From contig JAUJYN010000013.1 of the NCBI GenBank assembly GCA_030737835.1, positions 1 through 64,000 on the forward strand: a stretch of 64,000 bases of DNA. Direction: 5' to 3'. Shown piece by piece: positions 53,156 to 63,493 of the stretch. Position 1 is the stretch's first letter; the number at the start of each line of letters is the position of its first letter. The DNA comes from Acorus gramineus. Its lineage: Eukaryota; Streptophyta; Magnoliopsida; Acorales; Acoraceae. A program made the translations under genes and the position numbers. The notes under the pieces were generated by a model. The model saw only the letters and a program-made list of their open reading frames with translations, searched no databases and was not told the DNA's origin.

Positions 53156-53852
53156 CGAAAAAGGTAGAGTCTGGAGGAGGACTGGAAAGGTAGCCAAACC
53201 ATATATCATATGATAGAGGGTGGCGAGAGGAATCCAGGGGTGGTGACGCCGGTCGTCGGAGATGAATAGGTCGGCTGAAATGATTTTTTTAAGTGACGAA
53301 TGTTTATAAAAATACTGGGATACATTTCAGGAGGAGGAAACAACCATGGAAAAAAAAGGTTTTGGTGTGATTAAAATAGGAATAGTTTTGTATTTTTCTT
53401 TTTTACATTTTTGTAAAAGTCAACTAGAAAACTAATAGTATATTAACACCTAACGGGGCTTGTGATTGAGACCTAAATAATGGGATCTGTGTAGCAAAAC
53501 TCTATTAATTAGATTTTCTTTTCTTTATTTGAGAATCTATGATTTAGTATTAATAGTCTGCGATATTACATCAGGCCTTGAAAAGGGGACAATTTTCATC
53601 AAAAGTATATATGAAACCGATGTGTATATCTTGGGCATAAAATAAGCTTCCTGAAACAAAATAACTTTTTGAGACAAAATCTACTCAATGTTGGATTCCA
53701 TTAATACATAAAAAATTAATACCTAAAAATTATGAGTTTCCTTAATCATCCAAGACATAAACAATTTGGACTCCATTGTATCAACCAGTTGTGTAGTAGA
53801 AGGAAATGGAATATGTGGAGGGAAATCTCACATTCTTCCCGAAGACGCCACT

Positions 53853-54690
53853 TGTCATTATAAGTTGGGTAAACGGGTAGTATGATCCAGCCCGGACTAC
53901 AACTGAATATCTACTAGTCGGGGAGAACGACCAAGTTCTCTGCTCGAAGGGTCCTGCTAGGGAGGAACCTCCCTACACGAGCAGAATAGGTTCGGATCAC
54001 AGACTCCTTGTATATAGCACTATACCGAGGGAGACCAAAGGCGACCAGGATAACAATGGTCCGAGGATGATCTGGGCTAGCCAACCATTTTAACCACTTC
54101 TACAAAACATGACCGTTAGAGCATCCCCAAGCCCAATTAGCCTGACTTGGGTACGGACCTGATCTTGACCGTAGGAGGAGGGGGATCACTAACACTACAA
54201 AGCAGGGTCAAGGCTGCTCTGCCCCACTAGGGATTGGCAAAGACATGCCCTGGCCATGACAAGCTGCTTGCCACTGCTCATCGTAGTCACGGTTAGAGCC
54301 AATGAGTCTATGCCACGTGACCACGATATCATAATAAACCCCCAGTCATGTATCTTGTGGAATCTTTCATGTCAGAAGATCCTTGTAAAGGCATAGGGAC
54401 ATTTGTGTGGAAAATGGCGTGGCTACTTACTCGGCTAAAAGGGCAAGTGAAAAAGGAGAGATGGGACATTCACAAGTAAGCACTGAAAATATATTAGTCT
54501 TTTGGTTCTTAGATTCATCTTCATCTTCTTCATTCACTCCATTGACTTAATTGTTAGAGTCTCTTTGACCAGCACCACACCGATGTCTCAGACTCTCTTG
54601 GTCTAGGATCTCAAGCACGCAAGGACTCGGATCTTTACTTGGAGGTGGATCTCTAACCCAACAACACTTATTGAGGAAAAACACCACCTT
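53853..54690 (+). repeat. Repeat D1 (probable solo LTR remnant)
   Basis: About 840 bp matching the reverse complement of 59028-59839 (D2). Shared landmarks: TGTC at the start, GGGTRAACGGG, GATCCRGCCC, the CTTCATCTTC run, TTGACTTAATTGTTAGAGTC / GACTCTAACGCTCAAGTCA, and ACACTTATT...CACCACCTT at the end. TG start and long length suggest an LTR, but no target duplication was found. Confidence 0.6.
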
Positions 54691-54898
54691 CAGAATACAT
54701 GTCTAAGATATCATCACTTCGATTGAGCCATGAAGTCTGATTTCTCTTTTTTCTACTATTGAATGTAATTTAATAATATCATATTTTCATGTAGTTTTAT
54801 TTACTTTGTATTGTAACTTTGAGTTTTGTAAAGAGGGCTTTTCAATATTGGTTAAAAGGTTTAGATTGGGGTGGTATATAAGTGAGGATAAAACACAC

Positions 54899-56220
54899 AT
54901 GTTGTTGATGTGTATCAAGTACAAGTGCACATGAGTTTGCACGTGCATCGCATGTGTGCGCACACGTGCATAATTTTATTCGCATCAGTCGCATTCAATG
55001 CTTATAATGTTTTAATAGTGCATTAATTTTTGCATTAATTTTAAACATTTTATGTGATGCATTATGTGTGTAAAATTTGATAATTAAAGACCACCGTTAG
55101 ATCTGAGAGATCAATCAAGAGCCGTTGATTGACGATGAGATCAGGCAGTTGAGATTTAAATTCGAAATTCGAATTTAACTGCTAGATAACTGTTTTCAAC
55201 TGTTGGGAACAGTTGTGATAACTTTTGAACAATTATGACATGGTCTTTATAATTGGGAATTCGGATCTATAGTTAAGCCATCTTCTTCTTCCTCCTCAAA
55301 AAGACTCACCCAATCCAAAATAACATGTTAGACTTGCATCCGTATCTTCCATAAACACAGCAATCAAAGAGGGTCAATCTTAGACTTTCGTTTTGCTGAT
55401 CGTAAGTACAATAAGGCTTCGTTGTATCCGGGAGTAAGTTTGCAGAGAATCCCTACAGCAACTTCGTCAAGAAGTAAGAGCAAATATCGCTTAAAGAAAG
55501 CATATTCGCTACGTGCCTCGAAGTCAAAAATTGTTCTTTTGGATTCCATTCCCTTCTACTCCAACATCTACTAGTTCTATGTTTTACGTCTCCTCCGCGG
55601 CTACTAGAATTCATCTATAAATAGGAATGCACACCCCAAATTCGAGGTACATTAATTTATTGCATACAAGGTTTTGTGTTTCTTTCCATAAAAAGTGAAG
55701 AGACATTTTACTTTATTTGAGCAGTGGAGTTCTTTTGGTAAACATCACAGTGGTGTCATGATAATTGTCAATGACGAACTTCCTATATGCAATATCCGGC
55801 GACCCTTCATTGGAATCTCCATGCATTCACCTTCTCTCTCCAACACTCCTCCGACGAGTTGGACATGATCTTGTATGGATCTAATTTGACCTCTCTACTC
55901 TGTTTTATCAAATTTATCATTATATTATGATGAACGTTGTTACTTCGGTTTCAAACACAGAAAGTTTGATTCCTCAACACATGTGATTCAGATATAAATG
56001 TGCATTTTGATTCTCCTAATTATATATTTTCAAACTTGTGTCAAATTATTTGTTTCTTCTATTTACGACTTTCCTTTTCTGACAACTGTGGAATTCTCTT
56101 CAAAGGCAATGTACAACTCACTTCCGTGGTTTATGATACCTTCATGTGTCTCTATCTTCATAATTTTTTTAACATTTTGTGATAAATTCATTGTTCTCCT
56201 TAATATGTTCTTACTGTAAT
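54899..56220 (+). mobile_element. Decayed Copia element: LTR, primer-like site and protease-region remnant
   Basis: TGTTGATGTGTATCAAGTAC near 54903 begins a probable LTR with TATAAATAGG at about 55616-55625. TGGTGTCATGA at 55751-55761 stands where a tRNA-Met primer site would be. Then 56000-56210 reads HFDSPNYIFSNLCQII, CGILFKGNVQLTSVVYDTF and ILFCDKF, recognisable as the DSGA...H / GNV.L...VL.VP...LLS region after gag of Copia. The catalytic DSG triad is lost (DSP). Most of the element is deleted. It lies between the kinase 3' end and repeat D1. Confidence 0.5.
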
Positions 56221-56424
56221 CTATATATTTAAAAAATCATGTAGTTGCTGCTACACAAGTACGATTATCCGCAAGTCACAATATTTATAACTCTCTTGAA
56301 AAATATCAATTGATTCAACTCGAGTATGAAAAGCATGCGAACAAATCAAATTCCATTGGACAAACTGATTCAACTATAGAAAAATAAATAAATAAATAAT
56401 TATATTAAGAGCAATAGCTACATC

Positions 56425-57789
56425 TTACACTCTCACGGGCACTGTTGTGCTAAATCTGAACAAAAATTGACTTGAAATAGCCAGAGACACAAGAAATATG
56501 ACTAACCCAAGCACTACCACAACACAACACAAATACTCTGTAAAATTCCAGTTGAATAGAGTCCTCAAATTCTGACTCTTCTCAAATATGCTCTCGTCCT
56601 CTGTAATCCCCAAAGAAGAATCATCCGATGCAGACGAAAAGCATTCATTTTGCTCTGTCGACGTCGAGCAACAAAGTCCATTAACCGACCCGTTCAGATT
56701 CTTGTTCTCCTCCAATGCCGAAACAGGGGATTCGACTGCCCCTCTCACAAAAATCCAATCCCTGCTCGACCAATCTGGTCGTCCCTCCATCGCAAGCCGA
56801 CATATGCGATCAACAGCAGAAGCAGCGGTCATGGTGTCAGAGCTACTCAATTCTTCTCCTTCAACACCAAAATCAGATTCACTCATGGATGAACAAGAAA
56901 ATTCTGTTGGGAACAACGGACCGAAATCGAATACACTCCTTGGGGAATCCACCGGACACGCGCATCCATCACCGTACATCATTCCAGCCTCCGCCGCCAC
57001 AAAAGGGTGGCTCAAAAGCATCTCAGCCGTCCACCTCTCCGCCGGGTCCTTCACAAGGCACTTCCTCAAGAAGTCCTTCCCCTGCTCCGACAGCCCCTCC
57101 GATATCAACGGCTCCTCACTAGCAATCTCAAACAACAACGACTTGACTTCCGTGCCCCGCCACACGGTACTCCCCGTCATCATCTCAGCCACCGTGCACC
57201 CGAACGCCCAAACATCCGACGGCGGCTCGTACTCGCCATGCAAAACAGATTCGGGCGCCATGTAAAGCGGCGTCCCCCGAAATTTTCCGCAGTCCGCCTT
57301 CGTCGACGCACGCTTCGCGAGACCGAAATCGGCGATCTTGACTTGTTGTCGGTCGTCGTTGAAGACGAGGACGTTTCGGAGCTTGACGTCGCAGTGGACG
57401 AACCCCTTGTCGTGCACGTGACGGAGGCCGAGCAACACTGACCTCGCGTAGCGCCTCGCGACGGACTCTTGAAGGGGAGCGCCGTCACTGCGGATGAGAT
57501 CGTGGAGGGAACCGCGCGAGGCGTACTCCAAGAAGAGGTTGTAGCGATGGTCTCCGTTGGGTTCGGTCGTGATGTCGTTGCCGAGGCAGCGAATGATATG
57601 AGGACAGCCGTCTAGATTTGTCAGTACTGAACGCTCGTGCTGAAGAGTGGACGATTGAGAGAAGGGAGCGGATTTGACGGCGATGAGAAGCGGCAGTTGT
57701 TGGTTGTCAGAGGAGGTTTGGCGGACGGAGGCGACGTTGACGGTGGCGAAGGTGCCTCTGCCCAATGTTGCGCCTCTCACCCACTCCAT
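56425..57789 (-). CDS. MAPKKK17/18-type protein kinase (454 aa), intronless
   Basis: A Ser/Thr kinase that in this family activates MAP kinase kinases (Arabidopsis MAPKKK17/18 act on MKK3 in abscisic acid and stress signalling). ATG 57789 is chosen because MEWVRGATLGRGTFATV is the conserved start of the family; an upstream in-frame ATG (57876) lies in the TATA region. Kinase domain about residues 4-263: glycine loop GRGTFATV (10-17), Lys39 in IAVKS, Glu52, HCDVKLRN (Asp134), DFG 154-156, GTPLYMAPE 172-180, DVWAFG. The HCD in place of HRD is usual for this group. The C-terminal part is Ser/acidic-rich and ends in a strongly hydrophobic span (CCVVVVLGLVIFLVSLAI, about 428-445), a possible tail anchor that is unusual in the family. 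No breaks. Confidence 0.95.
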   Translation of the reverse strand: MEWVRGATLGRGTFATVNVASVRQTSSDNQQLPLLIAVKSAPFSQSSTLQHERSVLTNLDGCPHIIRCLGNDITTEPNGDHRYNLFLEYASRGSLHDLIRSDGAPLQESVARRYARSVLLGLRHVHDKGFVHCDVKLRNVLVFNDDRQQVKIADFGLAKRASTKADCGKFRGTPLYMAPESVLHGEYEPPSDVWAFGCTVAEMMTGSTVWRGTEVKSLLFEIASEEPLISEGLSEQGKDFLRKCLVKDPAERWTAEMLLSHPFVAAEAGMMYGDGCACPVDSPRSVFDFGPLFPTEFSCSSMSESDFGVEGEELSSSDTMTAASAVDRICRLAMEGRPDWSSRDWIFVRGAVESPVSALEENKNLNGSVNGLCCSTSTEQNECFSSASDDSSLGITEDESIFEKSQNLRTLFNWNFTEYLCCVVVVLGLVIFLVSLAISSQFLFRFSTTVPVRV

Positions 57790-57858
57790 GTTTTTTGTTC
57801 TTACGGTTTGGTCTTCTCTAAATTCTGTTGTACTACTATTGATAATACTAGAATTTGT

Positions 57859-57879
57859 TTTTATACACATGATCACGTG
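57859..57879 (-). promoter_or_regulatory. TATA box and G-box/ABRE of the MAPKKK gene
   Basis: On the minus strand ACACGTGATC (CACGTG at 57874-57879) is followed after 6 nt by TGTATAAAA (57859-57867), about 70 nt before the ATG. ACACGTG is the core of the ABA response element, fitting the known ABA induction of the Arabidopsis relatives; the regulation itself is inference. The equivalent position in repeat B2 reads CAAGTG, so the G-box is lost there. Confidence 0.6.
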
Positions 57880-58335
57880 TTACTATCAGCTTGTGCTGTT
57901 GGAGAAGGATATCTGACTTTCTGTCTTGATAGGAGAGGGAATTCACTGAACTGAATCCACAGATAAAATGGACGGTTCCGAAGTTGAAGTCCTATTTTAT
58001 GGCCCAAAATGATATGTTGATACCCTGCACCGCCTGACGTAATATTGCAGGCTTAATATTAAAATATGGGCTCCCAAACAAGTTAAAAATATCAAGGCGG
58101 CGAATATTTTAGATAACTTTTAGTGGTCCCATGATTTGAGGGTCTCTCCATGTTCAATATTGCATGTTCAATGAATGTTAATCCTCCAATAGAAGAGGTT
58201 CATACTTTACTCTTTCAACCCCTTCGATGGCTACCTACAGAACATACTCGCATCATTTTTTAACGGTCAGGGATATATGAGTACAATGTTGAACAGCCAA
58301 ATCTGTCTCTTCACCACATTTGAAAGGTTTCAATG
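57880..58335 (-). repeat. Repeat B1: upstream region of the MAPKKK gene
   Basis: Shares order and words with B2 (61690-62487, same strand) and, inverted, with A1 and A2: TGTTACTATCA, GAAGTTGAAGT, CCTGACGTAATATT, GGGCTCCCAAA, TTTTAGATAA, AATGAATGTTRATC, CAGCCAAATCTGTC and CACCAC.TTTGAAA. It probably includes the proximal promoter. Confidence 0.75.
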
Positions 58336-59027
58336 TTTTCAGATCCTTTTAGGGAAAAAAACAGAAGATTTCATTATCAGTAGACGTATGCACTTCATCC
58401 GCTGACGATCGATTCAGTTCGGTTCTCCGTCTCTGATTCAATTCATGGTGTAATGTTTCTAATTGGATGAGTTGTATTTTCAAATAAATAATTATAAATT
58501 TTCATATTAAAAATATTTTGAGTCCGAATAATTAAATCACACCCATGATTCATAGCTTCACGCCTTCACATGTGAAAGAATAAAAATAATTTAAAACTGG
58601 ACGCGGAGAACTGAATCCAATATGTGGGCAATAGACCTCTGTTGGTCATGGACCTTTTTTGGTTAAAATCATCAAGATTTTTTATGAGAAAAATGTAAAT
58701 CTTGCTACCATCAGTTATATTAAAAGTGCATTACAAGTTCAAATGGTGGTGAGAAGAAAAGAAAGAAGTAATTAAATAAAGAAGAAAAAATAATACAAAG
58801 ATAAGAGGTGCCGAAATCATTTTATCAATAATCAAGATAAGTTTTTTTTTTTAACAATCATTTTATTAATAATTGGATAATTCTCCCAACGTTAATTAAT
58901 AAAAAAAACTTATAAATATAAGAAATATTCTTGCTACTATTAGAGATATTTATATGTTAAAGACAGTTTAGTCTTTTTTTTTGTCATAAAGTTTAGTGTT
59001 TTACTTCTTTCCTTTTATCTATATTCA
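58336..59027. other. AT-rich spacer upstream of the kinase gene
   Basis: No gene recognised. Short poly(A)/poly(T) runs; may hold distal promoter sequence. Confidence 0.45.
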
Positions 59028-59839
59028 AGGTGGTGTTTTATCCTCCAATAAGTGTAGTCGGGTTGGAGATCCGCCTCTAGGTGAAGGTCCGGGTCGTTGT
59101 GTCTGAGATTCTGTACCGAGAGAGCATAGGGGACACCAGTGTAGTGTCGCCCAAAGAGACTCTAACGCTCAAGTCAGTGGAGTGAATGAATGGAGAAGAT
59201 GAAGATGAAGAAGATGACTCTAGAACCAGAAAGTGCTTATTTGTAAATATATCTTCTCTCCTCCTTCTCCTGCCCTTTTAGCTGAGTGGGTGGCTATGTC
59301 ATTTTCTGCCCAGACGTCTCTTTGTCTCTATCGGAATCTCCTAACGTGGAAGATTCCGTAGGATTTGAGACTGAGGGTTTGTTATGATTTTGTGGCCATG
59401 TGTCGCCTTCTCATTGGCCCTAACTATGATTGCAACAAATAATGGCAGACGGCTTATCAGAGTCAGGGCACGTCTTTGCCAATTTGGCGAAGCAGAGCAG
59501 CCCTGGTCTCACTCCACAGTGTCAGTGGTCCCCCTTCTTCCATGGTTAAGGCTGGGTTTGACCCAGGTCAAGATGGTTAGCTTTGGGGATGCTTTAACGA
59601 TCGTCTTGGGTCTAGGTGGGCTGGTCTGGTCGGCTAGCCTTGACTGTTCTAGAAATGGTGTTGGTCTAGTCACCAAGTTGTCATGCCTCGTCGAACAGGC
59701 GATCCCCAAGTAGCACTCCAAATAGGTTTCCCCCCCCAAGTAGGGACCCCTGGCAAGAGAACGTGCCTCTTTGGGTGACCTGCATCTAGGCACATTGTGG
59801 GCCGGATCATGCCGCCCGTTCACCCGATTATTCTAGACA
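59028..59839 (-). repeat. Repeat D2 (inverted partner of D1)
   Basis: Reverse complement matches 53853-54690. On the minus strand it starts TGTCTAGAATAATCGGGTGA and ends near ACACTTATTGGAGGATAAAA then CACCACCTT. Small frames within it have no domain. D1 and D2 form a long inverted repeat around the kinase gene. Confidence 0.6.
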
Positions 59840-59859
59840 CGTGGCACCCTTAGGAAGAG

Positions 59860-60220
59860 CACGATATTTCCCCTCTACATATATATTTGGAGTTAAACCC
59901 CGAATGAGAGTTTTGGTTCATTTCATGGTATCATAGTTTGAATCCCTCTTCTTCTTGTTTTTCTTTGCATTGGATCTTGTTTTGATCCAACTTTAATATT
60001 TGTTTGATGCTTCTATGAGTTTATTTGACATGCATGTTTTGTGTGTGCCGTGCTCGCTATCATCTTTGGCAATGTCATGCCCACGCCCTGCCCTCGCTCT
60101 GCCAGCTTGCACGCCAATCATTGCTAGCCCGCGCATATGCAATGTTAGCCCGCACACCCATCTGTGCCATCCGCGCGTGTTCTACCGTAGAAGGTGTGGT
60201 CCTTTATATTTGGTAGCTTG
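59860..60220 (+). mobile_element. Remnant of a Copia 5' end (LTR end, primer site, leader)
   Basis: CATATATATTTGGAGTTAAA then CCCCGAATGAGAG and TTTCATGGTATCATAG resemble TATATATAAAGGGATTAAAC...CTATCATAGTATCAGAGCC of the Copia element at 62488. TGGTATCATAG at 59926-59936 is a mutated primer site. The following leader contains a CCCTGCCCTCGCTCTGCC patch comparable to the GC-rich leader at 62680. No gag follows. Confidence 0.55.
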
Positions 60221-61119
60221 ACCTAGTAAAGAGTTTGACCAAGACAAGTTGGACTTCCGTGGCCGCATAGAGCATTATAGAATGCTTATGAGGGGTGCGG
60301 AACACGATGGGGACGAACTGAAAGGGGTGAATGTGGTAGAACACCACAAACTCACCTACCATGTGGGGGAGGGGGAGAGGTAGCCTTCCATAAGTGAAGT
60401 GGCTGGGATGGAGATAGAGCTCTTAGGATCAACCAGGGGTAAGACTTTCCTAGGCTATTCCACCACCTCAAAGCCATTGGGGAGATCATTGCTTGGGATA
60501 GCAAAGAAACTACCTATTTTAGAAATGGAAGAGGAAGAAAAAAAGAATTGCTAAGGTTAAACCGAACACATTGACTTTGGATGACGAAGGATACTAGTGC
60601 AACGGTGAGGCAGTTAAAAGAAGAAGTAATTGGTCAAAGAAAGAGTAATTCACTGGCGTTTTGCGTAATCGAGGGAAGCCATCATGAAAATCGAGAATCA
60701 TGATTACATGGGCATCTGAGCAATTTGGTCATGTGTCAAAATCTCATTGATCGGCTGATGCCATTGAATCAGTGAAAATCAAGTCGCAGAAGATGAACCG
60801 TCATTGATAATGGTCTTCCCAGTCATGAGGCGCCACGTATTCTCCTAAATCGTTTCTTCTTCCCATTCAAAATTCAAAAGGGTAGAAAAGGAGCTAATTG
60901 TGAAGGAAGAATCCCATTGTACCTATCGTACCTGGATGGGTGACACGTATTTGCAATCAGTAAGAGGGACATCATGGCCTACGCTAATTCAGCCTATCTA
61001 CGAAGAGGTACTAGCCACACCCCCACCCCCAGAACAGTTCATGTAAGAGGAGAGGCGCTTGACTTGATTGATCTTCTAAGGAGGTATTGCAGACCAGACC
61101 ATTCAAGGATAACGCACCT
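60221..61119. other. Spacer without a recognised gene
   Basis: Mixed composition, stops in all frames. The second half (60660-61119) has phrases typical of old gypsy LTRs, but no border is definable. Confidence 0.4.
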
Positions 61120-61680
61120 AACTTAACCTTCTGAGGAGGGGCAACATACCATGTCGACCAAGGACAATATATGCTTTCAAATCAACCTCAGGTCAGACCC
61201 ACCAAGGATAAAGCTGGCCTAGAAATGGTTCAACCTCTGACAAATCATATAATCAGCAGGCCAAGCACGACAAAAGCCTCTGGAAGGCCCTTGTTTATCC
61301 AAAATAACTACTAAAGTGCGGATGATGACCCAATCAGGGAGGATCAAGAGGATCCCCATGTGGCTGGCCGACCCAAGAGACGCCACGTGGAAGATTCCTC
61401 TGAACATTCCTCCATGTTTGCAAAAACGTTTATGCCCATCCTCTCATCCTATAAATAACCGGGTATCCCCATGAAATAATGTACAAAAAGAACACCCAAA
61501 CTTTCTTGATTTCACTCTGGAAATCTTGGGTCCATCACTGACTTGAACGTTGAAGCATCCTTGTCAAGCACCACACTGGTGTCCAGGCTGACGATTGAGC
61601 TAGGGTCACTAATCGTTTCTCCACTGAATTCTAATCGCATCATCTCCTTCTCTAGGAGATTCAACCCGGACAACTAGATT
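61120..61680 (+). mobile_element. LTR fragment with promoter
   Basis: TATAAATA at 61450-61457, preceded by GCCACGTGGAAGATTCC and followed by a segment (ACTTGAACGTTGAAGCATCC, CAAGCACCACACTGGTGTCC) related to repeat D1 (GACTTAATTGTTAGAGTCTC, CCAGCACCACACCGATGTC). Probably the R-U5 side of a related, older LTR. No second LTR or coding remnant is seen. Confidence 0.45.
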
Positions 61681-61689
61681 GAAGGTAAT

Positions 61690-62487
61690 TTACGCTTTTA
61701 ATTCTCATACACAAGATCAAGTGTTACTATCAACACATGTTTTGTGAACAAGATATTTGAATTTCTATCTTGGGAGAAGGGATTGGCCGACCCAATCATC
61801 AAAAAAGAAGGATGGGTTTTGAAGTTGAAGTGGCCTAAAATAGATATAGCGTTTCTCGGCACCCATGAACATGGTCTGTTTTTTAAGGAAAATGTTACCT
61901 TCAATTCTTTTTACAGTCTAAAATGTAAATCACAACATGTTTTTATTTATTTTTAAATAGTATACATCGTCTACTGAGATATTTTTTTTTTATAAAAAAT
62001 CTATATCACTCCATTTTGAGTTGAATGAATCTATTTTTGGTAAGTATATAAAAAAAAATTAACAAGACATATACATCGTCTATGTTTCACTGGATTTCAA
62101 ACGTAATATATAAAACTGAATTTGAACTACCTGAGTCTCACGACACCAATTTTTAAAGCCTGACGTAATATTACATGCTGTTAATCCTAAACTAATATAA
62201 AATATTTGGGGCTCCCAAAGGTAGTCAATCATGTCAAGTGAGTCTTTTAGATAATTACTTTGGGTAGCCCCATCTAAATGATAGGAGTCACTCTCCATTT
62301 CAATGCATGTACAAATGAATGTTGATCGTCCAATTAAAAAAAGAGGTTGACATTTTGTTTTTCCTTGTGTTGTTTATTCTCAAAGCCTTCATTTCAATGG
62401 TCATCTACTCTCGTGCAACAATTAAATTAAAAAAATTATTGGACCAGCAAAACCTATCTCCCCACCACGTTGAAAAGATATTAATAT
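61690..62487 (-). repeat. Repeat B2: relic of the MAPKKK upstream region without the gene
   Basis: Reads in parallel with B1 from CATACACAAGATCAAGTGTT (equivalent of the TATA/G-box) through TTTTGAAGTTGAAGTGGCC, AGCCTGACGTAATATTACA, GGGGCTCCCAAAGG to CCCCACCACGTTGAAAAGAT. Where the kinase ATG should follow (below 61690) an LTR fragment stands instead. The Copia LTR at 62488 interrupts the far end. Confidence 0.7.
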
Positions 62488-62632
62488 TGTTAGATTATAT
62501 GTGTTATCTTATAATGTGTGTACTGTATTACACGTGTAACTCCTAGATATTTGTATATATAAAGGGATTAAACCCTAAGTGAAATACAGGGATTCCCATT
62601 ATTTTATTCTCTGTTTCTATCATAGTATCAGA
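62488..62632 (+). repeat. 5' LTR of the Copia element
   Basis: 145 bp with TG...CA ends, G-box at 62531 and TATA at 62554. Unusually short compared with most plant LTRs (more than 200 bp), and striking beside the 3.5-kb gypsy LTRs of the same window. Confidence 0.7.
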
Positions 62633-62679
62633 GCCAGAAATTAAAAAAACCCTAGTTCTTTTATTTTTGGAATCCTTCG

Positions 62680-63370
62680 CCGTCGCTGTCGTGCCCCTCT
62701 GCCATCACCGTCGCCGTCGTGCCCCTGCCGCTGCCGTCGCCGTCGTGCCCCTGCCGTCGCCATCGCCGTCGTGCCCCTGCTGCTGCCGTCGCCGTCGTGC
62801 CCTGCCACGCGCCCTGCAGCGCCCTGCCGCGCCCAGCCCTGCCGCGTGCCCAGCCCTGCTCTGCCCAGTGCCTTGCCGCGTGCCCTGCCGTGCGGTGCCC
62901 TGCCACGTGCCCTGCCGCGCCGTGCCCTGCAGCGTCGCGCCCTGCCACGCCCTGCCGCATCGTGCCCTGCCGCGCGGTTGAATCTGCCCGGATTACTCGG
63001 GATCTGTCGCGTCCGACAGATCTGCCCGGGCACTGCTGATCTTGCCCAGATTCCCGGGATCTGCTGGGACAGCTCCTGCCAGCCTGTATCGAGCGTTCCG
63101 GATCATCTCGCGCGCCCGACCCGGCACCCAACCCGAGCACTCCCAGCATCCGACCTGAGCATTCCTAGCATCCGACCCAGGTCCTCCCAGCATCCGACCC
63201 GGATCCGTGAACCCGGCCCAGCATCCGACCCGGATCCGCGAACCCGGCCCGGGACGCGACCCGAGTCTGCCCTCAGGTCACCTCCGGCCGCCATCCGGCT
63301 CCTCCGGCCGCCCTCTGCCGCCACCGGCCGCTCTCCGCCGCCTCCGGCACCTCCTTGAGACTTCAAATCA
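62680..63370 (+). repeat. GC-rich low-complexity leader of the Copia element
   Basis: Repeats of CGCCGTCGTGCCCCTGC (62680-62800), then GCCCTGCCGCG words (62800-62980), then CATCCGACCCGG units (63120-63250) and CTCCGGCCGCC (63280-63350). The open frames through it are Pro/Ala/Arg-rich shadows. It separates the primer site from the gag by about 850 nt. Confidence 0.75.
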
Positions 63371-63493
63371 CTAAATCGGTAATAACTTCCTCTCCGGAAG
63401 TCCGATTAAGGTGATATAGGTGTCCATTTTGCTCGATTTTTCGTGCTCTACGTCCTCGTCTGCTTCTGATCCTCATCCGAGTGGTTCTATACA

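Larger units (their letters stand above)
51976..53509. mobile_element. Insertion of undetermined type in repeat A2
   Basis: Defined by comparison with the contiguous A1 sequence (GCTAATATTATTTAGGATTT). Contains poly(T), (AT)18 at 52411-52446 and a cluster of short hairpins (52640-53155). No terminal inverted repeat, Helitron ends or coding frame could be recognised; a short ATTA/AATT similarity at the borders is not convincing as target duplication. Confidence 0.5.
51525..53745 (+). repeat. Repeat A2: second relic of kinase-upstream DNA, with an insertion
   Basis: 51525-51975 and 53510-53745 match A1 at high similarity (landmarks GACAGATTTGGCTGTTCAAA, GCTTAATGTTAGTAGATAAC, CTTATCCGGCCGGTATCATG, AAAATCTACTCA). 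About 1.53 kb of unrelated AT-rich sequence (about 51976-53509) stands between the blocks; A1 has none there. A2 lacks the MITE of A1. No kinase coding sequence follows. Confidence 0.75.

Noticed and set aside
55364..55549. Minus-strand frame of 61 codons near the kinase 3' side
   Set aside because: No recognisable motif; it falls inside the putative Copia LTR.
56588..57441. Plus-strand frames opposite the kinase gene
   Set aside because: Shadows of the kinase coding strand; no domain.
57790..57876. Upstream in-frame start of the kinase at 57876
   Set aside because: The extra 29 residues overlap the TATA box and G-box and are not part of the conserved family start MEWVRG.
62719..63358. Pro/Ala-rich frames before the Copia gag
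   Set aside because: Several overlapping frames on both strands in low-complexity DNA; the real gag starts at 63494.
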